From: DASUPK01 sp036276255
GTDB taxonomy: Bacteria > Actinomycetota > Thermoleophilia > Solirubrobacterales > 70-9
Direction of reading: 5' to 3'
NCBI GenBank assembly: GCA_036276255.1
Contig: DASUPK010000066.1
Span: forward strand, 1-13,945
Length of the DNA: 13,945 nt
Shown piece after piece: positions 4,742 through 11,598 of this stretch (position 1 is the stretch's first letter; each line of letters begins with the position of its first letter). The notes under the pieces were generated by a model that worked only from the letters and a program-made list of their open reading frames with translations, did not search any database and was not told where the DNA came from. Made by a program: the position numbers and the translations under genes.

Positions 4742-7710
4742 AGCTGCATCGAATTCTTACCCCGCTTCGGAGGCGGTTTGGGCTTCGGCTCGGGCTTCGT
4801 CTTCTCAGGCTCCTCGCCGCTCCTGTCCATCGTCGAGCCCTCGATGTCGATGTGGGGGACGACCTTCTTGGCCCACTGGGGAATCCACCAGGTCCCGCGC
4901 TTGCCGACCAGGACGAGCAGGGCCGGGGCGAGCAGCATCACGGTGAGACCCGCGAGCGCCACCCCGACGGCGAGCCCGACGCCGAACTGCTTCACGGTCG
5001 GGTCCCCATTGAGGATGAAGCTGGCGAACACGGAGATCATGATCAGGGCCGCCGCGCTGATCACGCGGGCTCCGCCGGCGAGGCCGACCGCGATCGCCTT
5101 CTTGTGGTTCCGGGGATAGCGGGCGCGCGCGTGCTCGATCTGGCTCATCAGGAACACCTGGTAGTCCATCGAGAGGCCGAACAGCACGGCGAACATGATC
5201 AGCGGCACGTAGCTCGCGATCGGATCGCCGTTGCTGGTGGTGTCGATGCCGACCAGGCCGAGACCCCATCCCCACTGGAAGCACGCCGTCACGACGCCGA
5301 AGGCGGCGCAGACGGAGAAGACGTTCGCGAACGCGGCCTGCGCGGGAATCGCGATCGAGCGGAAGGCCATCAGCAGGACGGCGAAGCCGAGCGCGATCAC
5401 CGTGAAGATCACCAGGCCGAGCTTCGACGAGATCCCGGCGGCCAGGTCGACGTAGGAGGCTGTCGAGCCGCCGACGTGGACCACGAGGCCGGTGCCCTGG
5501 GTCGACTGGGGGATCACGTAGGCCCGGATCGTCTTGACCAGGTCCGCCGTCGCCTCGTCGGCGGGATCGGTCTTGGAGACGACGTTGATTATCGCCGCCT
5601 GGCCGGACTTGTTGATCGCCGGCGGTGAGACGACCTTGACGCCGATCGTGTCCTTCAGAGCGTTCTGCAGGTTGACAAGGCGGGGGTCGGTGCCGCGCTT
5701 GTCGCCGCCGGCGGCGGTCAGGTCGGCCGTGAGGGTCGACTTGAGCTTCTCCGCCTGCTGCTGCTGTGTCTGCGCCTGCTGCTGAAGCGCCTGGAGCTGC
5801 ACCTTCTGGGTCTGGAGCTGGGCGGCCTGGACCTGGGCGTTCGCGGCCGCGAGCGTCAGCTGGTTCTTCTCCTGGACCAGGGTGACGGCCTCCCTGGCAG
5901 CCGCGGCCGCGGCCGAGGCGAGCGCGAACGCCTGGCCCCCCACCTTCGAGGCCTGAGTCTTCAGGTCCGCGAACTCCGCCTTGAGCTCGTTGCCCTGTCC
6001 CTTCAGCGCCTTGAGCTGCGCGTTCACCTGCTTGAGCTCGCGCACCAGCTCGGGCGTCGGATTCGCCTCGAGCTCGGCGGCGATCTGGCTCGCCTGCGCG
6101 GCGAGTGCCGACGCCTGGGCGGCGAGCTCACGTGCCTGGTCGGTCAGGGTCTGGGCCTCCGAGATCAGCTTGCTCTGCTGCTTCAGCTTCTTGGCGCTGT
6201 CCTTGAGAGTGGTCTTCCGCGCCTTCAGGCTGTTCGCCTGAGTCTGGAGCGAGGTCTTCTCCGCCAGAAGCCGCGACTGCTCCGCCTCCAGGTCGTTGGC
6301 CTGCGCCTCGAGGGAGGCGGCCTGGGTCTGCCCGGTCGCCTGCTCGTCCTCGAGCTGCTGCTGGAGATCCTGGGCGCGGGCGTACTGCTGGGTGAAGGTG
6401 CTGCTCGGCGTCGCCGGGGTCGGCAGCTTCACCGCGACCAGCAGGGGTGACGTGTATCCGGGCCCGAACCCCTGCGCGAGGTAGTCGTACGCCTGGCGCT
6501 CCGTGGTCGACTTCGGGGTCGCGCCAATGTCCTCCTGTCCCAGGTTCAGGGAGAAGAACGGAATCACGAGGACCCCGAGGATCAGGAAGGTGATCCCGAC
6601 CGCCGACCAGGGATGCGTCGTCACCCATCTTCCCCAGGCGCCCCAGAAGCCCCGGTCGATCGGCTTCGGCGCAGGCCGCAGGAAGGACGGGAGCCGGAGC
6701 GAGTCGATGTGCCGGCCGGCAACCGCGATGATGGCGGGCAGCAGCGAGATGGCGGCCAGGACGGCAGTCACCACCGCAAACGCCGAGGCGTATCCCAGCG
6801 AGGTCACGAGCGGGATCCCGGCCACCAGCAGGGAGACCAGGGCGATCACCACCGTCCCGCCCGCGAAGACGATCGCGGTGCCAGAGGTGGCGACCGCCGT
6901 GGCGACCGCCTCGTCGACCTCCTTCCCCTCGGCGCGTTCTGACCGGTAGCGGCTGACCAGGAAGAGTGCGTAGTCGATCCCGACGCCGAGCCCGATCATC
7001 GTGGCGAGGGTCGGCGCAATCGTCGGGACGGTCGTGAGGTGGCCGAGCAGGCCGATGAGCGAGATCCCGCCGAGCAGCCCAAGGACCGCCGAGACGATCG
7101 GCATCCCCATGGCGACGAGGGTCCCGAAAGTGAAGGCGAGGATGATCATCGCCGCGGTCAGGCCGATGATCTCGCTGCTCTCGGTCGCCGGCTCGGAGAG
7201 CTCCGAGCCGATCTGGCCGCTGGCGGCGACCTTCATCCCGGCGTTGCGAGCCGGCTGCGCGGCGTCGAGATAGGACTGGGCCAGATCCTGGGTGATGTCC
7301 GAGTTCGGGACCTTGAGGAGGACCGCGATGAACGCCGTCCTCTTGTCGGAGCTGATCTGCGCCTGGCCCTCCTGGCTGAACGGATTGGTGGCGCTGTAGA
7401 AGTGCGGCAGCGCCTTCATGTTCTTGTAGGACTGCTCGATCGCCTGCTTGTTGGCGGAGTCGGTGACCTTCCCCTTCGTCGCCTGGAAGACGATCGGGTT
7501 CTTGCCGTTCTGCTGAGGGGGGAACTGCTGCTCGAGGAGGTCGGTGGCCGCCTGGCTGTCCGTGCCGGGCAGGTCGAGGTTGTTGCTCGTGTTCGACCCG
7601 GCGGCGTGGAAGAGGCCCCCGAGGATGACCAGCGCGATCAGCCAGGTGAGCAGGACCACCCACTTGTGGTGCGCGGCGATGAGACCGAGTCGATGCAGAC
7701 GCCTAGGCAA
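4738..7710 (-). CDS. MMPL-family (RND-type) transporter with a long coiled-coil hairpin insertion
   Basis: This 990-residue integral membrane protein of the MMPL/YdfJ class exports lipids, drugs or other hydrophobic molecules using the proton gradient. TM1 is at about 17-34, followed by a first extracytoplasmic domain (about 40-180) and TM2-6 (about 180-330), which contain GLGVGIDYALFLVSRYR (240-256) with the proton-relay D246. TM7 is at about 366-388 and the second extracytoplasmic domain runs to about 760. TM8-12 contain LFGLSMDYQVFLM (843-855) with D849. Residues about 440-662 form a long Q/A/E/K-rich coiled coil broken only by NPTPE at 550-554. Usual actinobacterial relatives have about 700-750 residues, so the insertion explains the extra length. 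The C-terminal tail is Lys/Pro-rich (KPEPKPKPPPKR). The start is a TTG with GGTGG six bases upstream; an in-frame TGA 18 bases earlier excludes a longer form. pdxH follows with a 4-bp overlap. Confidence 0.93.
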   Translation of the reverse strand: MPRRLHRLGLIAAHHKWVVLLTWLIALVILGGLFHAAGSNTSNNLDLPGTDSQAATDLLEQQFPPQQNGKNPIVFQATKGKVTDSANKQAIEQSYKNMKALPHFYSATNPFSQEGQAQISSDKRTAFIAVLLKVPNSDITQDLAQSYLDAAQPARNAGMKVAASGQIGSELSEPATESSEIIGLTAAMIILAFTFGTLVAMGMPIVSAVLGLLGGISLIGLLGHLTTVPTIAPTLATMIGLGVGIDYALFLVSRYRSERAEGKEVDEAVATAVATSGTAIVFAGGTVVIALVSLLVAGIPLVTSLGYASAFAVVTAVLAAISLLPAIIAVAGRHIDSLRLPSFLRPAPKPIDRGFWGAWGRWVTTHPWSAVGITFLILGVLVIPFFSLNLGQEDIGATPKSTTERQAYDYLAQGFGPGYTSPLLVAVKLPTPATPSSTFTQQYARAQDLQQQLEDEQATGQTQAASLEAQANDLEAEQSRLLAEKTSLQTQANSLKARKTTLKDSAKKLKQQSKLISEAQTLTDQARELAAQASALAAQASQIAAELEANPTPELVRELKQVNAQLKALKGQGNELKAEFADLKTQASKVGGQAFALASAAAAAAREAVTLVQEKNQLTLAAANAQVQAAQLQTQKVQLQALQQQAQTQQQQAEKLKSTLTADLTAAGGDKRGTDPRLVNLQNALKDTIGVKVVSPPAINKSGQAAIINVVSKTDPADEATADLVKTIRAYVIPQSTQGTGLVVHVGGSTASYVDLAAGISSKLGLVIFTVIALGFAVLLMAFRSIAIPAQAAFANVFSVCAAFGVVTACFQWGWGLGLVGIDTTSNGDPIASYVPLIMFAVLFGLSMDYQVFLMSQIEHARARYPRNHKKAIAVGLAGGARVISAAALIMISVFASFILNGDPTVKQFGVGLAVGVALAGLTVMLLAPALLVLVGKRGTWWIPQWAKKVVPHIDIEGSTMDRSGEEPEKTKPEPKPKPPPKRGKNSMQL

Positions 7711-7750
7711 CCGCGACCACCGTAATCACCCCCTCGGCTGACAGCCCACC

Positions 7751-7779
7751 CTGACGGCCTCGATGGCCGGGCGTATGAT
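7751..7779 (+). promoter_or_regulatory. Promoter of the tRNA-Val gene
   Basis: CTGACG (7751-7756) and TATGAT (7774-7779) are separated by 17 bases and resemble the housekeeping -35 and -10 elements (4/6 and 5/6 matches). The expected transcription start, about 7786, is four bases before the mature tRNA 5' end at 7790, as expected for a stable RNA promoter. Confidence 0.7.
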
Positions 7780-7789
7780 CCGCCGCCCC

Positions 7790-7861
7790 GGGCGCGTAGC
7801 TCAGCGGGAGAGCGCTCCCCTCACACGGGAGAGGTCGTTGGTTCGATCCCAACCGCGCCCA
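7790..7861 (+). tRNA. tRNA-Val (anticodon CAC)
   Basis: This is a complete 72-base cloverleaf. The acceptor arms GGGCGCG (7790-7796) and CGCGCCC (7854-7860) pair over 7 bp, followed by discriminator A at 7861. The D-arm region is TAGCTCAGCGGGAGAGC. The anticodon stem CTCCC/GGGAG encloses the loop CTCACAC, which reads anticodon CAC (valine, GTG codons). The T arm is GTTGG-TTCGATC-CCAAC. No CCA is encoded: the following bases are TCT. A promoter lies directly upstream and no intron is seen. Confidence 0.96.
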
Positions 7862-7898
7862 TCTCACGCTGCCCACTGCCGGACTCTATTTAACAAAC

Positions 7899-7911
7899 GC
7901 ACAAGTTGTGC
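7899..7911. promoter_or_regulatory. Perfect palindrome, candidate TetR operator
   Basis: GCACAA-G-TTGTGC is a perfect inverted repeat with 6-bp arms and one central base, in the 81-bp gap between the tRNA and the TetR gene. TetR regulators usually repress their own promoter from such short palindromes. The right arm coincides with a possible -35 element (TTGTGC). The site and its target are inferred from position and symmetry only. Confidence 0.5.
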
Positions 7912-7934
7912 ACAGCGTAAATTGGAGGTAATCT
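7906..7934 (+). promoter_or_regulatory. Possible promoter of the TetR-secreted protein-sulfatase operon
   Basis: TTGTGC (7906-7911) and TAATCT (7929-7934) are 17 bases apart and fit the loose actinobacterial TTGNNN / TANNNT pattern. Transcription would begin at about 7941-7943, at or just before the ATG at 7943, giving a leaderless mRNA. The overlap with the palindrome at 7899-7911 would let the bound repressor block RNA polymerase. The GGAGG at 7924-7928 is 14 bases from the ATG, too far for ideal use. Confidence 0.35.
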
Positions 7935-7942
7935 CCGCCTCG

Positions 7943-8557
7943 ATGGAGGTGAGCTCCCCCCCGCGACGCCTGCCGCCGGCCGAGCGCCGCGACCAGCTGA
8001 TCAACTGCGCGCTGGCGATCGCAGCGCGCGACGGCTACGAGAACCTCGCCTTCGAGGCGGTGGCCAATCGCGCCGGCGTGACCCGCAACCTCGTCTACCA
8101 CTACTTCCCCGGCGGGCGGCAGCAGCTCCTCGAGGCGTTGGTGCACCGGGCCGGAGAGCAGCTCTCGAGCGGCTGGGTGACCGACCCGGGCGTGCCCCTC
8201 GGCGAGCGCCTCGCAGCCAACCTCAACCGTATGATGGACCACGCCGCCGAGCCGACGGACGCCTGGCAGCTCTACCGCCAGGGCCGCGGCAGCGTCGACC
8301 CGGCCTTGCTCGAGATCGCCCGTGGCTACCGGGAGCGGGTGATCGGCAACATCGCGCTCAACCAGCTCGGGACCGCCGCCCCGCCCCCTCTGGTCCGGAT
8401 CGCGCTGGACGGCTTCCTCGCTTACGTGGAGACGGTGATCGAATCGGCGATCGAGCAGGAGATCTCCCGCGAGCAGGTGCTCGATCTGGTCAGCGGAACG
8501 CTGATGTCGGCGATGAACAATGCGGCCGGGGCGGAGGCGCTGGTGACCCGGCGCTGA
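7943..8557 (+). CDS. TetR/AcrR-family transcriptional regulator
   Basis: This 204-residue dimeric DNA-binding repressor has an N-terminal helix-turn-helix and a ligand-binding helical C-terminal domain. The DNA-binding region is at about 11-70: RRDQLINCALAIAARDGYEN, then the HTH FEAVANRAGVTRNLVYHYFP at 37-56, with the recognition helix followed by the usual Y-H-Y-F. The C-terminal domain (71-204) gives no clue to the ligand. The start chosen is ATG 7943. The frame is open back to 7763, but that would run through the tRNA, so longer forms are rejected. The TGA stop shares its last base with the ATG of the secreted-protein gene (TGATG), which implies coupling. A palindrome at 7899-7911 is the likely autoregulatory site. 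The protein probably controls the two genes downstream. Confidence 0.93.
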   Translation: MEVSSPPRRLPPAERRDQLINCALAIAARDGYENLAFEAVANRAGVTRNLVYHYFPGGRQQLLEALVHRAGEQLSSGWVTDPGVPLGERLAANLNRMMDHAAEPTDAWQLYRQGRGSVDPALLEIARGYRERVIGNIALNQLGTAAPPPLVRIALDGFLAYVETVIESAIEQEISREQVLDLVSGTLMSAMNNAAGAEALVTRR

Positions 8558-9918
8558 TGCGGCCGCGCGCGCGAAGGATCGCCGCCGCGACCGCGGCGGC
8601 CCTCGTGATCGGTGCGGTGTCGGCCGGCCAGGCTGGGGCCTCCGTACCGACGGGGTACAACCCCAACAACCTCCCAGTCTCGAGCTGCTTCTGGACGGGC
8701 CCTTTCACCAACGTCGACCCGAGGACGAACCAGGGCTTCCCCGGTCAGGAGATCACGTACTGGGGCGCGAAGTTCGCGACGCCGCCCGGCGCCACTGTGG
8801 TTCTGCACGGCAAGTTCGCCCACGCGCGCTTCCAGTCGATGACCGCCTACATCAACAACGGCACCGCCACGAACACCGTCTCGGACTACCTGACGAAGCC
8901 GAACAAGGGCTCGACCAACCCGTTCGTCAAGGGCCACCGCCGCGACCTGAAGAAGCGCAGCTACACGCTCACCGTTCTGAGCCAGCCCGCTCCCCCGCAG
9001 CCGGCGCGCAACACCCTCTACGCGCAGGCCGACCCGACCGGCGGCTCCTACCAGGACATCCTCTACCGGGTCTACGTGCCCGACAGGGGACGGAACCGGC
9101 AGGGTGGCGAGCCCCTCCCCACCCCCGAGCTGCGACTGGCCGACGGCACCGTCCTGAAGGGCCAGGCGATGTGCGACGCGCTCAACTCCAACCACTCCTA
9201 CCAGAGCCAGAACCTGCCGCTTCCGATCTACGAGAACTATCTCCACTGGCCCGGCAAGGACCCGGCGACCAACCCGGCCAACCCGGCCTTCTCCTTCGAG
9301 AAGTTCTTCAGCCTGAACTACTCCCTGAGCTCCTACAAGAGCCCGGCCGAGCACGCTGCGGCGGACTACACGCCGGTGGGGACCTTCTACAACAACCTCG
9401 ACGCGCGCTACATCAACGGGACCTACAGCTTCGCCTACGGGCAGGTGCTCGTCGTCCGCGGCAAGCTCCCGACCGTCCCGCTCACCCACGACGGCGAGAA
9501 GCGGATGGGGGCAGGACAGATGCGCGAATGGGACATGTGCGTGCTCGAGTCGCTGGCGGTCACCGCGACCTACCGGTGCCTCTACGACGAGCAGATCCCG
9601 CTGCGCAAGAAACGTCACTACGTGATCGCCGTCGCCCACGACGGGAACCGTCCGAGCAACGCGCGCAAAAAGTGCGGCGTGGCCTGGCTGCCGGCCGATC
9701 CGGCCGGTGACGGCACCGGGCGGACCGACATCGGGACGCTCGCCTCTCGCAATGTGATCCCCTCGCCGAAGTTCACGCGCAGCTCCTGGCAGGTGACTCA
9801 GCCGAACACAGCCGCGCAGGTGATGGGTCCCTACTACCCGACCGGGACCTACATGAGCAAGGCGCAGTTCCAGCAACAGTTCGGCTGTCCGGGCGCCAAG
9901 AAGAGGAACAAGGGCTAG
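8557..9918 (+). CDS. Secreted protein of unknown function, two-domain, six cysteines
   Basis: I do not recognise a characterised function for this 453-residue exported protein. The N-terminus is a signal peptide: R-rich to residue 7, hydrophobic 8-21, with likely cleavage after AGA at 28. The mature part has two halves of similar style. The first contains YWGAKFATPPGATVVLHGKF (68-87), then ARFQSMTAYIN and, after a Pro-rich stretch, NTLYAQAD and LYRVYVPD. The second contains YINGTYSFAYGQVLVVRGKL (285-304), then REWDMCVLES and RHYVIAVAHDGNRPSNA. This recalls tandem beta-sandwich proteins of the DUF1254/DUF1214 kind, but the link is only by appearance. Cysteines at 44, 206, 328, 341, 373 and 444 could form three disulfides outside the cell. 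The C-terminus is Lys-rich (KKRNKG). The gene sits between a TetR regulator (1-bp overlap) and a sulfatase, so it may bind or process a sulfated or lipid-like compound. Confidence 0.85.
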   Translation: MRPRARRIAAATAAALVIGAVSAGQAGASVPTGYNPNNLPVSSCFWTGPFTNVDPRTNQGFPGQEITYWGAKFATPPGATVVLHGKFAHARFQSMTAYINNGTATNTVSDYLTKPNKGSTNPFVKGHRRDLKKRSYTLTVLSQPAPPQPARNTLYAQADPTGGSYQDILYRVYVPDRGRNRQGGEPLPTPELRLADGTVLKGQAMCDALNSNHSYQSQNLPLPIYENYLHWPGKDPATNPANPAFSFEKFFSLNYSLSSYKSPAEHAAADYTPVGTFYNNLDARYINGTYSFAYGQVLVVRGKLPTVPLTHDGEKRMGAGQMREWDMCVLESLAVTATYRCLYDEQIPLRKKRHYVIAVAHDGNRPSNARKKCGVAWLPADPAGDGTGRTDIGTLASRNVIPSPKFTRSSWQVTQPNTAAQVMGPYYPTGTYMSKAQFQQQFGCPGAKKRNKG

Positions 9919-9920
9919 CC

Positions 9921-11597
9921 GCGGCCGCGAAGCCACCCAACGTCCTCCTGCTGATCACCGATCAGCAGCGATATCCGCGCCATTGGCCCGATTTCCCGGG
10001 CTGGCTGCGGGACCTGACGCCGAACCAGCACGCGCTGGAGCAGAACAGCCTCACCTTCCGCCAGGCCCTCACCAATACCTCGATGTGCTCGCCGAGCAGG
10101 GCGACGCTGCTGACCGGCCGGTACCCCGCCCAGCATGGAGTCACCCTCACCCACACCCAGGCGGACCTCCGCCCCGACCTCGGCAACACGCCAGCCGTGC
10201 TGCGCGAGCTGTCCGGGATGCTGCGCGGCCCGAACGCCCCGCGCCGCCGCGCCCTCCGGAACTTCGGCAGAGGCCTGGTACAGGCGGGGCCCAGGTCGGG
10301 CGGAGAGCCCGAGCTGCGGCCCGACACCCAGAGCCTCGCGCATGTCCTGCGGGGCCGCGGCTACGAGGTCGCCTACAAGGGCAAGTGGCACCTGACCCAT
10401 CCGTCCGGGGGCGACATGCTCGGCGGCTGGGCGCCGTCCGATGCCGACCGGCTTCGCGACGACTTCGGCTTCGCCGACTGGGAGCCGCCCGATTCCGGCG
10501 AGAACGCCAAGGCTGAGCACTTCGGAGGGGGCAACGCCGGGCCACTCGGCCTCGGCTGGGACGAGGTCTACACGCGGCAGGTTGAGAGCTGGCTCGCGCG
10601 GGCCGACCTCCCGGAGCCGTTCTGCCTGGTCGTCTCGCTGGTCAACCCGCACGACGTCCTCGGCTACCCGGCGCAGCATGTCCGCGGCGGATATGACGAG
10701 GGCGGGTTCATGGACCTCGGCGTGAAGCTGCCGCCGACGGTCGACGAGTCCCTCCGCGACAAGCCCTCGGTGCACGAGCTGATGAAGATGGGCATGGCGG
10801 CCTATCTGGGGCCGCTCCGCGACGAGCGCGAGCGGCTCGAGTACGTCAACTTCTACGCCCATCTCCACCGAGTGGTCGACCAGCAGCTCGGCCGGGTGAT
10901 GGCGGCGCTCGGCGATCCCACCGATCCGGACTCGATCCGCTCGCGGACCATGGTGTTCCGCTGCGCCGACCACGGCGAGATGGGGCTCTCCCACGGCGGC
11001 CTGCGCCAGAAGGCGTTCAACGCCTACGAGGAGACGATCAACATCCCGCTCGTCGTCTCGAACCCCGTGCTCTTCCCGCGCCCGGCGTACTCGGATGCCC
11101 TCGTCTCGCTGGTGGACCTGCTGCCCACGGTCGCCACGGTCGCCGGGACCGGCCTCGACGGCCAGGCGAAGGGGCGTGACCTGGCGCCGATCCTCGCCAA
11201 GCACGCCGCTCCGGAGAACGAACGCCTGCGCGGGTCCACCGTCGACCTGGGAGCGCTCGCCGCGCATCCCAGCCCGACCGACTCCGTGCAGGACGAGATC
11301 CATTTCACCTATGACGACCATCAGGCGGCGACGGCCCTCCAGGATGTCCCCGGCCAGCCGAATCGCATTCGCGCGGTCCGGACCGCCGAGGCGAAGTTCG
11401 CCCTCTACTTCGATCCGGCGGGCAAGAGGTCGGCGGAGTACGAGATGTACGACCTCCAGCGCGACCCCGACGAGAGCCGCAACCTCGTCGACCGGAGCAC
11501 AGGAGAGACGCTGAGCCCGGGGGACGCAGCCCTGCGCTCGGAGCTCGGGCAGCGCCTCGATCGCCTGATGGCGGTCAACGGCACCGCGCCATCCTGA
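9921..11597 (+). CDS. Sulfatase (type I, formylglycine Cys-type); start codon unclear
   Basis: This alkaline-phosphatase-superfamily sulfatase would hydrolyse sulfate esters. All main active-site motifs are present. NVLLLITDQQR (about 9939-9971) carries a metal-ligand Asp. C-S-P-S-R at 10086-10100 holds the Cys converted to formylglycine, followed by ATLLTGRYPAQHG. GKWHL is at 10380-10394, NPHD at 10644-10655, and ADHGE with two metal ligands at 10965-10979. The C-terminal segment YEMYDLQRDPDESRNL (about 11439-11486) is typical. The nearest ATG (10083) is the codon just before the catalytic Cys and would remove the first strand and its metal ligand, so the true start must be upstream. No ATG, GTG or TTG occurs in this frame there. 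The coordinate given is therefore the approximate beginning, just after the preceding stop. No signal peptide is visible. A formylglycine-generating enzyme is not in the window. Confidence 0.88.
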   Translation, partial: AAAKPPNVLLLITDQQRYPRHWPDFPGWLRDLTPNQHALEQNSLTFRQALTNTSMCSPSRATLLTGRYPAQHGVTLTHTQADLRPDLGNTPAVLRELSGMLRGPNAPRRRALRNFGRGLVQAGPRSGGEPELRPDTQSLAHVLRGRGYEVAYKGKWHLTHPSGGDMLGGWAPSDADRLRDDFGFADWEPPDSGENAKAEHFGGGNAGPLGLGWDEVYTRQVESWLARADLPEPFCLVVSLVNPHDVLGYPAQHVRGGYDEGGFMDLGVKLPPTVDESLRDKPSVHELMKMGMAAYLGPLRDERERLEYVNFYAHLHRVVDQQLGRVMAALGDPTDPDSIRSRTMVFRCADHGEMGLSHGGLRQKAFNAYEETINIPLVVSNPVLFPRPAYSDALVSLVDLLPTVATVAGTGLDGQAKGRDLAPILAKHAAPENERLRGSTVDLGALAAHPSPTDSVQDEIHFTYDDHQAATALQDVPGQPNRIRAVRTAEAKFALYFDPAGKRSAEYEMYDLQRDPDESRNLVDRSTGETLSPGDAALRSELGQRLDRLMAVNGTAPS

Positions 11598-11598
11598 G

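Noticed and set aside
4603..5628. Open frames on the plus strand opposite pdxH and the transporter
   Set aside because: They consist of repetitive D/R/E/H/G composition produced by the reverse complement of membrane-protein codons, with no domain.
5745..5800. CTG-rich triplet run that looks like a microsatellite
   Set aside because: It encodes Gln codons (CAG on the minus strand) of the coiled coil, is interrupted often and keeps the heptad-like pattern, so it is coding sequence and not an independent repeat.
7790..7861. tRNA-Val as an integration site for a mobile element
   Set aside because: I see no integrase, no direct repeat of the tRNA 3' end downstream and no change in composition beside it.
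7763..7942. Longer TetR form starting at 7763
   Set aside because: It would translate through the tRNA-Val gene and its promoter, and the TetR homology begins only after 7943.
8422..9936. Open frame of 504 codons on the minus strand opposite the secreted-protein gene
   Set aside because: It is a shadow of the coding strand, which has a signal peptide, coupling to TetR and coherent protein features.
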